In this document: positions 35,935-44,989 of the stretch, piece by piece
Position numbering within the stretch: position 1 is the first letter of the stretch
Layout: every line of letters begins with the position of its first letter
NCBI RefSeq assembly: GCF_001425755.1
Contig: NZ_LMDH01000001.1
Location: 189,619-253,618, forward strand
Length of the DNA: 64,000 nucleotides
From: Aeromicrobium sp. Root344
GTDB taxonomy: Bacteria; Actinomycetota; Actinomycetes; Propionibacteriales; Nocardioidaceae
Direction: 5' to 3'
The notes under the pieces: model-generated
The model's database searches: none
What the model was told of the DNA's origin: nothing
The model's input: only the letters and a program-made list of their open reading frames with translations
Program-made: the position numbers and the translations under genes

Positions 35935-37016
35935 CGGGTCACCGCCGGCACGTGGGACGACGCGCGCTGTCCCCCGTCGAACTCGACCGTGCAGCTGCGG
36001 CCCGGCACGACGGGACGCCGCCCGGGGTCCTTCGCGTCCTGCTCCTCCGCCCCGTAGGAGCACACCTCACCCGGCGACACCAGCATCTCGGTCTGCAGGC
36101 GGCCGTCCTTGATCGAGTCGGCCAGCCGCGCGAGCCCCCTGGGGAATGCCTCGAGCAGGGCCCGTAGGTGTGGGTCGCGGTCGGCGAGGATGTCGGTGAT
36201 CGAGGCCACCTGGGCGAGCACACCCGGCAGCCTGAGCGCGAACACCGACACGAGCCGCCGCATGTCGTCGACCTGACCGGGTGTCGTCTCGAGGATCTGG
36301 CGGAGCCGCGGATCGTACGCCTCGAGCCAGGCCGTGAGGCTCTTGGCCGACCCGGCGAACTCGCTGAACTCGTCGCCGAGGTCTGACCCGGTGCGGAGCA
36401 CGGTGCGCCCGTTGCGCAGCGTGCGGATCGTCTCGGGCCACCGCTCGTCGAGCGTCGTCAGGATGCTGCGACTGGAGTCGACGATGCTTCCGAGGTCCTC
36501 AGGCTCCGCGAAGGCCGCGTGCAGCTCGTCGAGCACGGTGCGCAGGTCCTTCGCATCGACCTGGCCCATGAGGCGGTCCACCGCACTGAGGGTCGCGGCG
36601 ACCGTCGTGGGCGTCGAGGTCCTGGCCGCCGCGACGCGGGAGCCGCTCCGCAGGTATGGACCGGACGTGCTGGCCGGCTGGAAGTCGAGGAACTGCTCGC
36701 CCGCAGGTGAGAGCGTACGGACGACCGCCCTGCTGTCGCTGGGAATGCGCGTGCCTGGATCGATGCTGATCGTCGCCTCGACACCGTCGCCGGCGACCTC
36801 GATGTGGTCGACGGCGCCGACCCGCACGCCGCGATAGGAGACGCCGGAGCCCTCGTACAGGCCGCCGGTCCGCTCCATCGCGACGGTGACGCGCACGGGT
36901 CTCTGGGTCACCGACTCCCCCAGGATCCCGCCGTAGAGGTAGGTGACCGTGACCATCAGGATCGCGAGCAGGCCGAACGCCGCCACGAGGTGCTGGACCG
37001 GGACCTTGCGTCTCAT
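35931..37016 (-). CDS. mceF: Mce family protein, MceF position
   Basis: 361 residues. N-terminal helix (LVAAFGLLAILMVTVTYLYGG), MlaD/Mce domain (about 38-120, VSYRGVRVGAVDHIEV) and a long helical Mce4_CUP1-like region. Ends in an extension with two Cys (VCSYG, SCTVEF). Mce proteins form a hexameric tunnel carrying lipids or sterols across the envelope. Overlaps the upstream gene by 4 bases. Confidence 0.88.
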   Translation of the reverse strand: MRRKVPVQHLVAAFGLLAILMVTVTYLYGGILGESVTQRPVRVTVAMERTGGLYEGSGVSYRGVRVGAVDHIEVAGDGVEATISIDPGTRIPSDSRAVVRTLSPAGEQFLDFQPASTSGPYLRSGSRVAAARTSTPTTVAATLSAVDRLMGQVDAKDLRTVLDELHAAFAEPEDLGSIVDSSRSILTTLDERWPETIRTLRNGRTVLRTGSDLGDEFSEFAGSAKSLTAWLEAYDPRLRQILETTPGQVDDMRRLVSVFALRLPGVLAQVASITDILADRDPHLRALLEAFPRGLARLADSIKDGRLQTEMLVSPGEVCSYGAEEQDAKDPGRRPVVPGRSCTVEFDGGQRASSHVPAVTR

Positions 37017-38101
37017 GGCGTGCCTCCCAGCAGGTCGAGGAGGCCGCCGAGGCCTATGCCTCGCGAACCGTCGGGCTCGGCGTCAGGGGTCGGGGTCGCG
37101 GCCGGTTTCTCGGCCAGCTTGCGCAGCTCGTCACCGACCTTGGGCAGCGTCGTGTCGCCCAGCACCAGCGTGTCCTGGAAGTAGAGGTAGGTGTTGAGGA
37201 AGTCGCCCGGGACACCGTGGTCGATCAGCTTGCCGAACGTCACGAGGTCGGACAGCCCCGGGCCGAACGACGTCTCGAGGGTGCTGAACTCGTCGAGCAC
37301 CGGGCCGATCTCGTGCAGGGTCTTCAGGATGTCCTCACGCGTGGCGTCGACGACCCGGATCGCGGTGGTACCGAGCTCGTCGACCCCGCTCAGCAGGTCG
37401 GCGAGCTCGTCGGTGTTGACCCGCAGCACCTTCGCCGCCGGGGCGAGGTCCTCGAGTGCGCCGTTGATCGTGTCGCGCCGGCGGTTGAGCTCACCCGACA
37501 CCGCGGCGAGGGCGTCGACGGCCGAGTCGATGTCGTCGCTGCTGGCGTTGAACTGCGCCGCCGTGCTCGCGAGCCGGCCGAGCACCTCACGCGTCGACGC
37601 CTCGTGGCCGCCCAGCGCGGCATTGGCCTCCCGGACGATGGTCTGCAGCTGCCCCAGTCCGCCGCCGTTGATCAGCATCGACGCCGACGTCATGGTGTCC
37701 TCGATCGTCGGTGCCACGCTCGTGTCGTCGGTGCCCAGGGTCGATCCGGACACCAGCCGCGTGCCGGCGGCGGCGTCGTCGATCTGGACGAACAGCTCGC
37801 CCAGCGGCGTCGTCGATCGAAGCCGTGCCTCGGCGCCCTCGCGCAGCGGCGTCGAGCGCTTGACGACGAGCGTCACGTGAGCGGTGAAGTCCCGCACCTC
37901 GACGTCGCGGACCCGGCCGACCGTGACGCCATCGACCTTGACGGGTGCGCCGACGGCGAGGTTGAGGGCGTCCTCGAACTCGGCCTTCAGCTCGTACGTC
38001 GGGCCGTCCACGCCGCCGCCGGGCAGGGGCAGGTCCGACGCCGTCGTGCTGCAGCCGGCGAGCATGACGACGGCCACGATCGCCACGAGGAGGCGCTTCA
38101 C
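37013..38101 (-). CDS. mceE: Mce family lipoprotein, MceE position
   Basis: 362 residues. Lipobox LAGC (Cys 17), Mce domain (APVKVDGVTVGRVRDVEV), helical region to about 320 and a short Pro/Gly tail. The fifth mce gene encodes the lipoprotein (LprK-type) in most actinobacterial mce operons. Overlaps neighbours by 4 bases on both sides. Confidence 0.88.
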   Translation of the reverse strand: MKRLLVAIVAVVMLAGCSTTASDLPLPGGGVDGPTYELKAEFEDALNLAVGAPVKVDGVTVGRVRDVEVRDFTAHVTLVVKRSTPLREGAEARLRSTTPLGELFVQIDDAAAGTRLVSGSTLGTDDTSVAPTIEDTMTSASMLINGGGLGQLQTIVREANAALGGHEASTREVLGRLASTAAQFNASSDDIDSAVDALAAVSGELNRRRDTINGALEDLAPAAKVLRVNTDELADLLSGVDELGTTAIRVVDATREDILKTLHEIGPVLDEFSTLETSFGPGLSDLVTFGKLIDHGVPGDFLNTYLYFQDTLVLGDTTLPKVGDELRKLAEKPAATPTPDAEPDGSRGIGLGGLLDLLGGTP

Positions 38102-39156
38102 GGGTTCTTCACCCCCGCGAGTGCGGCGACGACGTCCCAGAGGGCGAAGTCGTCGAGGTCGAACGCCTGGCAGACGGCGCTGGGGAGGGTCTTGCAGAGC
38201 AGCGCGATCTCGTCCTGGTCCGGCGTCAGGTCGCCGGGCCGGGTCTTGAACACGAGCCGGTCGTTCTTGTCGACCGCCCGGTCGGCGTTCTGTAGCATCA
38301 GCGGCATCGTCGAGACGAGCTGCTCCAGCTGTGAGCTGTGCTCGAGCAGGGACGACGAGAGTGCGGCGATGTCGTCGAGCTGGTCGTCGACCTGACCGCG
38401 GTGCGTCCGCGCGAACGCCGCGACCTGTCGCACCATCGCCGCCAGGGAGTCGAAGGTCTTCTCGATCGCCTGGTGCTGGTCGTCAAGCATCGACGTCGCC
38501 TCCGTGACCTCGTGGCTGAAACGACGTACGAGATCGTCGTTGGCCGCCAGCGCTGTCGTGAGCGTGTCGAGGTTGGTGAGCGTGCCGGCGAGGTCGCCCG
38601 ATCCCTGGTCGACGTCCTGGAGCACGTCGGCGAGGTCGTGCAGCGCGGTGCCGAGGCGCCGGCCGTTGCCGTCGAGGGTCGTGGCTCCGACCGAGAGCAG
38701 CTCGTTGAGCGGTGCTGCGTCGCCGTCCGGGCCGGCGAGGGTCGAGGAGATCTTCTCCAGCGAGGACAGGAGGTCGTCGAACTCGACGGGCGTACGCGTC
38801 CTGGCCCGCGTCAGCACGGCACCACTCTGCAGCCGGGGCCCGCCGTCGTAGACGGGCGTCAGCTCGACATAGCGGTCGGTCGCGACCGAGCGGGACACGA
38901 TCACCGCACCGGCGTCCGCAGGGACCGTGACGCCGGGATCGATCCGCAGCGTCACGTCGACGTGGTCGCCGCGAGGCGTCACGGACTCGACGCTGCCGAC
39001 GCGTACGCCGAGCACGCCGACGTCGTTGCCCTCGAACAGGCCGGCGGCGTCGCTGAATCGCGCCGTGACGGTGGTCGCCTCCTGGCCGCCGCACCCACCG
39101 GCGAGGAACCCGGTCGCGACCAGCACGACGGCCATCACGACGCGGCGGGTCAGCAT
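38098..39156 (-). CDS. mceD: Mce family protein, MceD position, with lipobox-like signal
   Basis: 352 residues. The N-terminus MLTRRVVMAVVLVATGFLAGGC has a plausible but non-canonical lipobox (AGGC), so two consecutive Mce proteins of this operon may be lipidated. Mce domain NDVGVLGVRVGSVESVTP, then helices. The C-terminus has two Cys (LLCKTL, AVCQAF). Overlaps mceC by 7 bases. Confidence 0.86.
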   Translation of the reverse strand: MLTRRVVMAVVLVATGFLAGGCGGQEATTVTARFSDAAGLFEGNDVGVLGVRVGSVESVTPRGDHVDVTLRIDPGVTVPADAGAVIVSRSVATDRYVELTPVYDGGPRLQSGAVLTRARTRTPVEFDDLLSSLEKISSTLAGPDGDAAPLNELLSVGATTLDGNGRRLGTALHDLADVLQDVDQGSGDLAGTLTNLDTLTTALAANDDLVRRFSHEVTEATSMLDDQHQAIEKTFDSLAAMVRQVAAFARTHRGQVDDQLDDIAALSSSLLEHSSQLEQLVSTMPLMLQNADRAVDKNDRLVFKTRPGDLTPDQDEIALLCKTLPSAVCQAFDLDDFALWDVVAALAGVKNP

Positions 39157-40124
39157 GTCGGCCCCAGGACCGCGCAGGTGAGGTTGTCGTTGAGCGCCGA
39201 GGCGACGTGCAGGTCCATCCAGGGCCCGTTGCCGGTGGCGTTGGCGAAGTACGTCACCATCGTCGAGAGGCCGTCGACCGAGGCCGTGATGTCGGTGCGC
39301 TGCCGCTTGAGGGCATCGAGGGTCGTCGTGAAGTCCCGCATGAGCGGTTCGAGCTCCTCGTCGCTGTCGTCGAGGACGCCCGACACCTCAGTGGCCAGCC
39401 TGGTGCTGTCGGCGAGCATCCGGTCGATGACCTCCCGCCGGGACGTGAGCTCGTCGAGGACGAGCGTCGACTGCTTGAGCAGGGCGAGGATCTCCTCGTT
39501 GTCGTCAGCCAGGTCGCCGGTCACGCGACGCGCTCCGGCCAGCAGGCGGCGCATCTGGTCTGACCGCTTGGCCGCGACGCTCGAGAGCCGGGACACGCCG
39601 TCGATCGCCCGCCGCGCCTCGTCAGGGGTGTCCCGCAGGGTGTCGGCGAGCACCTGCATCGACGCGGCGACCTTCGGGCCGTCGATGTCGTCGAGCGTGC
39701 GGGTCGAGCCCTCGACGACGTCCTGCAGGTTGTAGGGCACCGAGGTGTGCGCCAGCGGGATCGTGCCGTCGGGCAGCGATCCGTCGCCGGCCGGGGTGAC
39801 CTCGAGGAAGTGGGTGCCGAGCAGGGTCGCGACCTTGACCGCTGCCGACGAGTCCCGGCCGAGACGGACCGACGAGTCGAGGGTGAAGTCGACCTTGACG
39901 GCCTTGCCCTTCAGGGCGATGCCGCGCACCTCACCGAGACCGACACCCGCGACCTGCACCTCCTCGCCGACCCGGAGGCCTGCGGAGTGCTCGACCATGG
40001 CCGAGTAGTGACGCTGCCCGAACGGGATCACGCTCAGCGCGAGCACGCCGAGCCCCATGACGACGACCGCCACGACACCGGCCACACCCAGGCGGCGGTG
40101 CCCACCACCGAACCGTTCACTCAT
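39150..40124 (-). CDS. mceC: Mce family protein, MceC position
   Basis: 324 residues. One N-terminal helix, Mce domain (EEVQVAGVGLGEVRGIALKG), helical CUP1 region and the ending NLTCAVLGPTC with paired Cys, as in other MceC-like proteins. ATG 40124 overlaps the mceB stop (ATGA); a GTG two codons upstream is less likely. Confidence 0.88.
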   Translation of the reverse strand: MSERFGGGHRRLGVAGVVAVVVMGLGVLALSVIPFGQRHYSAMVEHSAGLRVGEEVQVAGVGLGEVRGIALKGKAVKVDFTLDSSVRLGRDSSAAVKVATLLGTHFLEVTPAGDGSLPDGTIPLAHTSVPYNLQDVVEGSTRTLDDIDGPKVAASMQVLADTLRDTPDEARRAIDGVSRLSSVAAKRSDQMRRLLAGARRVTGDLADDNEEILALLKQSTLVLDELTSRREVIDRMLADSTRLATEVSGVLDDSDEELEPLMRDFTTTLDALKRQRTDITASVDGLSTMVTYFANATGNGPWMDLHVASALNDNLTCAVLGPTC

Positions 40125-41125
40125 CGGCACACCGCCGAGTAGGGCCCCTTGGGACTGCCGAAGTTGACCAGGTTCCCGTCGATCTCCGTGCCCATGTTGC
40201 AGATGTGCATGTTGAGCCAGGTGCCGTACGACATCGGCCGAGCGAACGCGTCGGTCGTCAGTGGCAACGTCTTGAACGCCGCGGCGAGCTCCGTACGGAC
40301 TCGGGCGAACAGCGCCGCAGTCGTCGTGAGCGAGGCGATGTCGCGGCTGAGGTCCGGGCGCGCCTCGGCGAGCAGGGAGGACGTGGCGCGCGACAGCTCA
40401 CCGACACCGTCGATCGAGTCGCCGATGCTCCTGCGTTCCTGGGCGAGCTTCGTCATGAGCGCGCCGAGCTCGTCGACCGTGGTGTCGAGCTCGCTGCCGT
40501 GGTCGGCGAGGTTCTCGAGCACGGGCGTGAGGTTGTCGAGCACCCGGCCCAGGACGTCGTCCTTGTCGGCGAGGTGGTCCGTCAGCGTCGCGGTCTCGGA
40601 CAGCAGCGACTCGACCGTGCCGCCCTCCCCCTGCATGACCGAGATGATCGAGCCGGCGAGCTGGTTGACCTGGTCCGGGTCGATGCTGGAGAACAGCGGC
40701 TCGAAGCCGTTGAGCAGCGCGGTCAGGTCGAAGCCCGGGTCGGTGCGCGACTGCGGCACGCGAGCACCGTCGGGGAGCCGGCGGCCACCGTCCTTGCCGC
40801 GCTGCAGCGAGAGATAGCGCTGCCCGAGCAGGTTCTGGTAGCGGACGACCATCGTGGTGGTGTCGTAGAGCGGCTGCCCCGACGACAGCGTGAACCGTAC
40901 GCGCGCCGTAGTGTTGCCGTGCAGGGCGATGTGCTCGACCCGCCCGACCTTGACCCCGGCGGCGCGTACGTCGTCACCCGTGCGGAGTCCACTCACGCTG
41001 GCGAAGTCCGCCTCGTACGTGCGCGACGAGCCGCCCACCTGGTTGCTCATCGTGTTGGCCAGCACGACGAGCACCATGATCGCCACGACGGCGAAGGCGC
41101 CGAACTTGAGCGCCGACGACCTCAT
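40121..41125 (-). CDS. mceB: Mce family protein, MceB position
   Basis: 334 residues. Helix (FGAFAVVAIMVLVVLANTM), Mce domain (DDVRAAGVKVGRVEHIAL), MVVRYQNLLGQRYLSLQRG, helices, and a C-terminus with CNMG and AVCR. ATG overlaps the mceA stop. Confidence 0.88.
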   Translation of the reverse strand: MRSSALKFGAFAVVAIMVLVVLANTMSNQVGGSSRTYEADFASVSGLRTGDDVRAAGVKVGRVEHIALHGNTTARVRFTLSSGQPLYDTTTMVVRYQNLLGQRYLSLQRGKDGGRRLPDGARVPQSRTDPGFDLTALLNGFEPLFSSIDPDQVNQLAGSIISVMQGEGGTVESLLSETATLTDHLADKDDVLGRVLDNLTPVLENLADHGSELDTTVDELGALMTKLAQERRSIGDSIDGVGELSRATSSLLAEARPDLSRDIASLTTTAALFARVRTELAAAFKTLPLTTDAFARPMSYGTWLNMHICNMGTEIDGNLVNFGSPKGPYSAVCR

Positions 41126-42330
41126 CGCGCGTCCTCGAGGTAAGGCCGCTGGAGGAGCTCGGCCACGCCACCTGAGCGCGCCGCGCCGGCCCGGTCGAGC
41201 TCGGCGAGCCGGTCCCTCATGGCCTTCAGGAGCGCCTCGTCGACCTGCGAGGTCGATCGCGGCGCGGCGGCGGCAGTCGGCGTGCTGCCGTCGCAGTTGT
41301 CACCCTTGGCGGACCCGAACCGCGGGCAGTCCGCCGCCGAGTAGGGCGTGCCGTCCCCGAGCTGGATGAAGACGTCCGTGTTGAGCCACGGGCCGTCGGT
41401 GAACGCCTTGGACGCCTTGTGCGCGAACTCGACGAACGACGTGAAGCCGCCGGCGATGCCTTGGCGCTCGTCGTGCAGCGCGTCGACCACGATGGCGGAC
41501 TGCCGGATCGCGTCGACCAGAGGCTGCTCGGCGTCGGTCAGGAGCCGGTCGGCCTCGTCGACGAGCGCACCACCACCGGTCAGGAGTGACGTGAGCTGTG
41601 CCCGTTCGGCGACGATCGTGCGGCTCGTGACGAGCGAGCTCTCGACCGCGTCGAACAGGTCGGGTGCGACGGCCTCGAGCGTCCGCAGGTTGCCGGCGAG
41701 CAGGCTCAGGTCCTCGCGCACCAGTGGGATCTCCGGCTCGAGCCGCCGCAGGTACGCGTTGAGGGTCTCGGTGGTCTCGCCGAGCTCCGCGCCGCGGCCG
41801 TCGAGCGCGCCAGCCAGGGCCGACAAGGTCGTGGCCAGCTCCGCAGGACGCACGGCCTTCATGACCCGATAGGTGCTGTCGAGGGTGTCCTGCAGCTCGA
41901 GCGTCTCCCGCCGACGGTCCTGGGCGATGACCTGGCCCGCCTTGAGCGCGCCACCGCCGGTCGCGACGAGGTCGACGTACGACGTGCCGAACACCGACGC
42001 CGGGAGGATGCGGGCCCGGAGCTCCCCCGGCATGTCGGCGGCGGCCGTGCCGTCGACCGTCAGCGCCAGGCGTACGCCGTCGCCGTGACTCGCGATGCCG
42101 CTGACCTTGCCGACGATGACTCCGCGCAGCTTGACGTCGGCGCCCGTCGTGAGCGACCCACCGATGTCGTCGATGTCGGCGGACACCGTGACGGAGTCGG
42201 AGAACACTCCCCTGCCGACGGCCAGCAGGCCCACGCCGACGACCACCAGCACCACGAGCAGCACGAGGCCCCGCCACACGAGCGTGCTGCGATCGTCGAG
42301 GTCCGGGTCGATGAGGCGGGCGTCGATCAT
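41122..42330 (-). CDS. mceA: Mce family protein, MceA position
   Basis: 402 residues, longest of the six. Helix about 20-42, Mce domain (ADVKLRGVIVGKVSGIASHG; SVFGTSYVDL), helical region, FIQLGDGTPYSAADCPRFG, and a low-complexity tail. Starts 7 bases after yrbEB. Confidence 0.88.
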   Translation of the reverse strand: MIDARLIDPDLDDRSTLVWRGLVLLVVLVVVGVGLLAVGRGVFSDSVTVSADIDDIGGSLTTGADVKLRGVIVGKVSGIASHGDGVRLALTVDGTAAADMPGELRARILPASVFGTSYVDLVATGGGALKAGQVIAQDRRRETLELQDTLDSTYRVMKAVRPAELATTLSALAGALDGRGAELGETTETLNAYLRRLEPEIPLVREDLSLLAGNLRTLEAVAPDLFDAVESSLVTSRTIVAERAQLTSLLTGGGALVDEADRLLTDAEQPLVDAIRQSAIVVDALHDERQGIAGGFTSFVEFAHKASKAFTDGPWLNTDVFIQLGDGTPYSAADCPRFGSAKGDNCDGSTPTAAAAPRSTSQVDEALLKAMRDRLAELDRAGAARSGGVAELLQRPYLEDAR

Positions 42331-42337
42331 GGAGTCT

Positions 42338-43156
42338 TCACCCCGAGATCCGTACGCCGGGGTCGCCGCCCCAGAACAGCAGCGTCATGACCATGTCGAG
42401 CAGGACGACCACGACGATGCTCGCGCGGATGGCCCGGCCCGTCGCCTCGCCGACACCCTCGGCTCCGCCACTCGCCATGAACCCGTACCAGCAGTGGATC
42501 AGTGTCACCGCGAACGCGAACACCAGGATCTTGACGACCGAGAGCAGGATGTCGTCGAGGCTGATGAACGTCTGGAAGTAGTGCAGGTAGGTGCCCTTGG
42601 GCTGGCCGAACACCAGGGTCACCGAGAGTTCCGACGCGATGTAGGAACCGACCAGCCCGATCAGGTAGAGCGGCAGGATCGCCAGCATGGCCGCGATGAG
42701 GCGGGTCGTGACGAGGTAGCGCAGGGGGTGCACCGCCATCGCCGAGACCGCGTCGATCTCCTCGTTGATGCGCATCGAGCCGAGCTGAGCGGTGTAGCGG
42801 CAGCCGACCTGCGCCGCGAGCGCCAGAGCGGCGATCAGCGGTGCGAGCTCGCGGGTGTTGACGACGGCCGAGACGAAGCCCGTGAGCGGCGAGAGCCCGA
42901 TCGTCTCGAGGCCGTTGAAGCCCTCGATGCCCAGCGACGTGCCGGCCGACAGCGCCAGCAGCACCATCACGCCGATCGTTCCACCGCCGACGAGCAGCGC
43001 GCCGGAGCCCCAGCTGATGTCGGCGAGGATGCGGAGCGTCTCGCGGCGGTAGTTGACGAGCGTCGTCGGGATCGACAGCACGACGCGGCGCACGAACGTC
43101 GCCTGCGTGCCGAGCACCGCGAGCGCGTCGAGCGGGCGGTCGGCGAGGCGGCCCAT
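42338..43156 (-). CDS. yrbEB: MlaE/YrbE-type permease, second subunit
   Basis: 272 residues. MlaE permease with the conserved cytoplasmic stretch GSMRINEEIDAVSAMAVHPLRYLVTTR and about five helices. Partner of YrbEA in the Mce lipid importer. The ATG overlaps the yrbEA stop (TGATG). No MceG/Mkl ATPase gene lies in the window. Confidence 0.92.
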   Translation of the reverse strand: MGRLADRPLDALAVLGTQATFVRRVVLSIPTTLVNYRRETLRILADISWGSGALLVGGGTIGVMVLLALSAGTSLGIEGFNGLETIGLSPLTGFVSAVVNTRELAPLIAALALAAQVGCRYTAQLGSMRINEEIDAVSAMAVHPLRYLVTTRLIAAMLAILPLYLIGLVGSYIASELSVTLVFGQPKGTYLHYFQTFISLDDILLSVVKILVFAFAVTLIHCWYGFMASGGAEGVGEATGRAIRASIVVVVLLDMVMTLLFWGGDPGVRISG

Positions 43157-43965
43157 CACGCGATCCTCTGCGGCACGAGCATGACGTACGCCTGGGTGAT
43201 CGCGACGTTGACGACTGCGAGGGTGATGACGCTCAGCACGACGCTCTGGTTGACCGCGTCGGCAACACCCTTGGGGCCGCCGGTCGCGGAGAGTCCCTTG
43301 TGGCAGGCGATGATCGTCGCGAGGAAGCCGAAGATCGCGGCCTTGCCCTCCGCGAGCAGCAGGTCGGTCGGCTGGGCGAAGCTCGTGAACGAGTCGAGGT
43401 AGGCCCCGGAGCTGACGTCGCCCGAACCGACGTTGAGGGCGTAGCCGGTGATCATCGCGGTGGCCGCGACGACGACGTTGAGCAGCAGGCCGACCGCGGT
43501 CGCCGCGGCGAGGCGCGGTGCCACGAGGCGCCGGACCGGGTCGAGGCCCATCACTCGCATCGCGTCGACCTCCTCGCGCACGGTCTGTGAGCCGAGGGCG
43601 GCACACATCGCGGAGCCCACGGCGCCGGCCATCAGCAGGGAGGTGACGAGGGGCGCGCCCTGCCGCAGCACGCCGATGCCGTTGACCGCCCCCGTGAACG
43701 ACACCGCACCGATCTGCTGGGCGATCGCGCCGACCTGGATCGCCACGATGACGCCGAAGGGAATCGCCACGAGGATGGTCGGGAGCAGCGCCACGCGCGT
43801 CATGAACCACGCCTGCTCGAAGAACTCCTTCCACGAGAAGCGACCGCGCACGATGTCGCCGACGGCGTACCGGCTGGCCTTGAGCCCCAGCGCGATCATC
43901 GAACCGAACGTCTCGAGGCCGTCGTTGACGGTCGTACGCGCGCGGGTCAGCACCGGGATGGACAC
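43156..43965 (-). CDS. yrbEA: MlaE/YrbE-type permease, first subunit
   Basis: 269 residues from GTG 43965, two bases after the SCP2-protein stop with GAAGGG six bases upstream. Conserved GSQTVREEVDAMRVMGLDPVRRLVAPR and the MlaE helices (RVALLPTILVAIPFGVIVAIQ). Membrane channel of the Mce importer. Confidence 0.92.
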   Translation of the reverse strand: MSIPVLTRARTTVNDGLETFGSMIALGLKASRYAVGDIVRGRFSWKEFFEQAWFMTRVALLPTILVAIPFGVIVAIQVGAIAQQIGAVSFTGAVNGIGVLRQGAPLVTSLLMAGAVGSAMCAALGSQTVREEVDAMRVMGLDPVRRLVAPRLAAATAVGLLLNVVVAATAMITGYALNVGSGDVSSGAYLDSFTSFAQPTDLLLAEGKAAIFGFLATIIACHKGLSATGGPKGVADAVNQSVVLSVITLAVVNVAITQAYVMLVPQRIA

Positions 43966-43967
43966 GA

Positions 43968-44900
43968 TCAGCCCTTCGCCGACGGGATGCGGACGGCCGA
44001 GCTCAGCGCGAGGGCGGCGCTCAGGTCGCCCTTGACCTTGAGCGAGCCCTTCATGAAGGCCATCGTGGGGTTGAGGTTGCCGGTCGCGAGCTTGAGGAAC
44101 TCCGCGCCACCGAGCGCGATCGTCACGGTGCGCTTGCCCTGCCCGTCCGGTGTCACGGTGCAGACGCCATGGTCGATCTCGACGAGATAGCGGTCGTCGT
44201 CCCCCACTCCGCCGCCGATCTTGAAGCACGCCGCCAGCCGCAGCTTGGCCGATCGCCGCTCATCGAGGTAGTCGGGGAACCGGCGGAAGATCTCGTCGAG
44301 CACGACGGGGCGGAAGCCGCCCTTCATGACCTCCCGCAGGTGCGCGTCCTTGGCCTTGGAGATCACGCCGGCGACCTCGACGGCGTCGAGGGTCGTCGGG
44401 TCGACCGCCACGCCGTCGGTGCCCGGAACCCTGAAGACACCACCGACCTGCAGCGCGAGCGCCTCGTCGCCGACCACCCAGATGTCGCCGGCCAGCACGA
44501 GGAGCGCCGCGCTGGCGGTGCCCGACAGCAGCCGGAGGAACGTGATGGCATCCGTCGAGATCGTGAGGTCCGGCTCGTCGGCCCCGGCCGGCTCGACGTC
44601 GACCGTGCCGCTCGCGAACCTCCCGTCGTACGCCTCGTCGACACCCCTGCTGCGCGAGACCACGAAACGTACGAGGCCCGAGACCTCGGCGAGGCGTTCG
44701 GGCACCGCGAACTCGGCGAACCGGCCGAAGCCCGCCTCGAGGGCGGCCGCCCGGATCGCGTCGTCGTCGATCAGCGTCCTGAGCTCGCGGTCGGGAGTGT
44801 CGGCGACCATGCGGGCGATCTCCTCGGCGTCGACCGCCGCGAAGTGGGTGCCGAGATCGGCCGGCGCGATGCCGTCGAGCCAGTCGCGAAGATCGCCCAT
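43968..44900 (-). CDS. SCP2-like sterol/lipid-binding protein heading the mce operon
   Basis: 310 residues. Two alpha/beta lipid-binding modules of the SCP2 type: one centred on TVDVEPAGADEPDLTISTDAITFLRLLSG (about 98-126) and one at the C-terminus (VCTVTPDGQGKRTVTIALGGAEFLKLATG, then MAFMKGSLKVKGD). SCP2 domains carry sterols or fatty acyl chains in the cytosol. As first gene of the mce operon (AGGAGG 7 bases before the ATG) it could receive lipid delivered by the importer. Divergent from the TetR gene across a palindromic operator. Confidence 0.82.
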   Translation of the reverse strand: MGDLRDWLDGIAPADLGTHFAAVDAEEIARMVADTPDRELRTLIDDDAIRAAALEAGFGRFAEFAVPERLAEVSGLVRFVVSRSRGVDEAYDGRFASGTVDVEPAGADEPDLTISTDAITFLRLLSGTASAALLVLAGDIWVVGDEALALQVGGVFRVPGTDGVAVDPTTLDAVEVAGVISKAKDAHLREVMKGGFRPVVLDEIFRRFPDYLDERRSAKLRLAACFKIGGGVGDDDRYLVEIDHGVCTVTPDGQGKRTVTIALGGAEFLKLATGNLNPTMAFMKGSLKVKGDLSAALALSSAVRIPSAKG

Positions 44901-44919
44901 CGCCGTGCCTCCTGAGTTT

Positions 44920-44937
44920 TCCTACCGTGCGGTAGGA
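44920..44937. promoter_or_regulatory. Palindromic TetR operator
   Basis: TCCTACCGTGCGGTAGGA has perfect 8-bp arms around TG, between the divergent mce operon and tetR. A -10-like TAGGAT (44933-44938) for tetR overlaps the right arm, which fits autorepression. Confidence 0.7.
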
Positions 44938-44989
44938 TTTGGCTCACCGTAGTGACCCCGATCACACCTGTCAACGAGCGGAGGACCGC

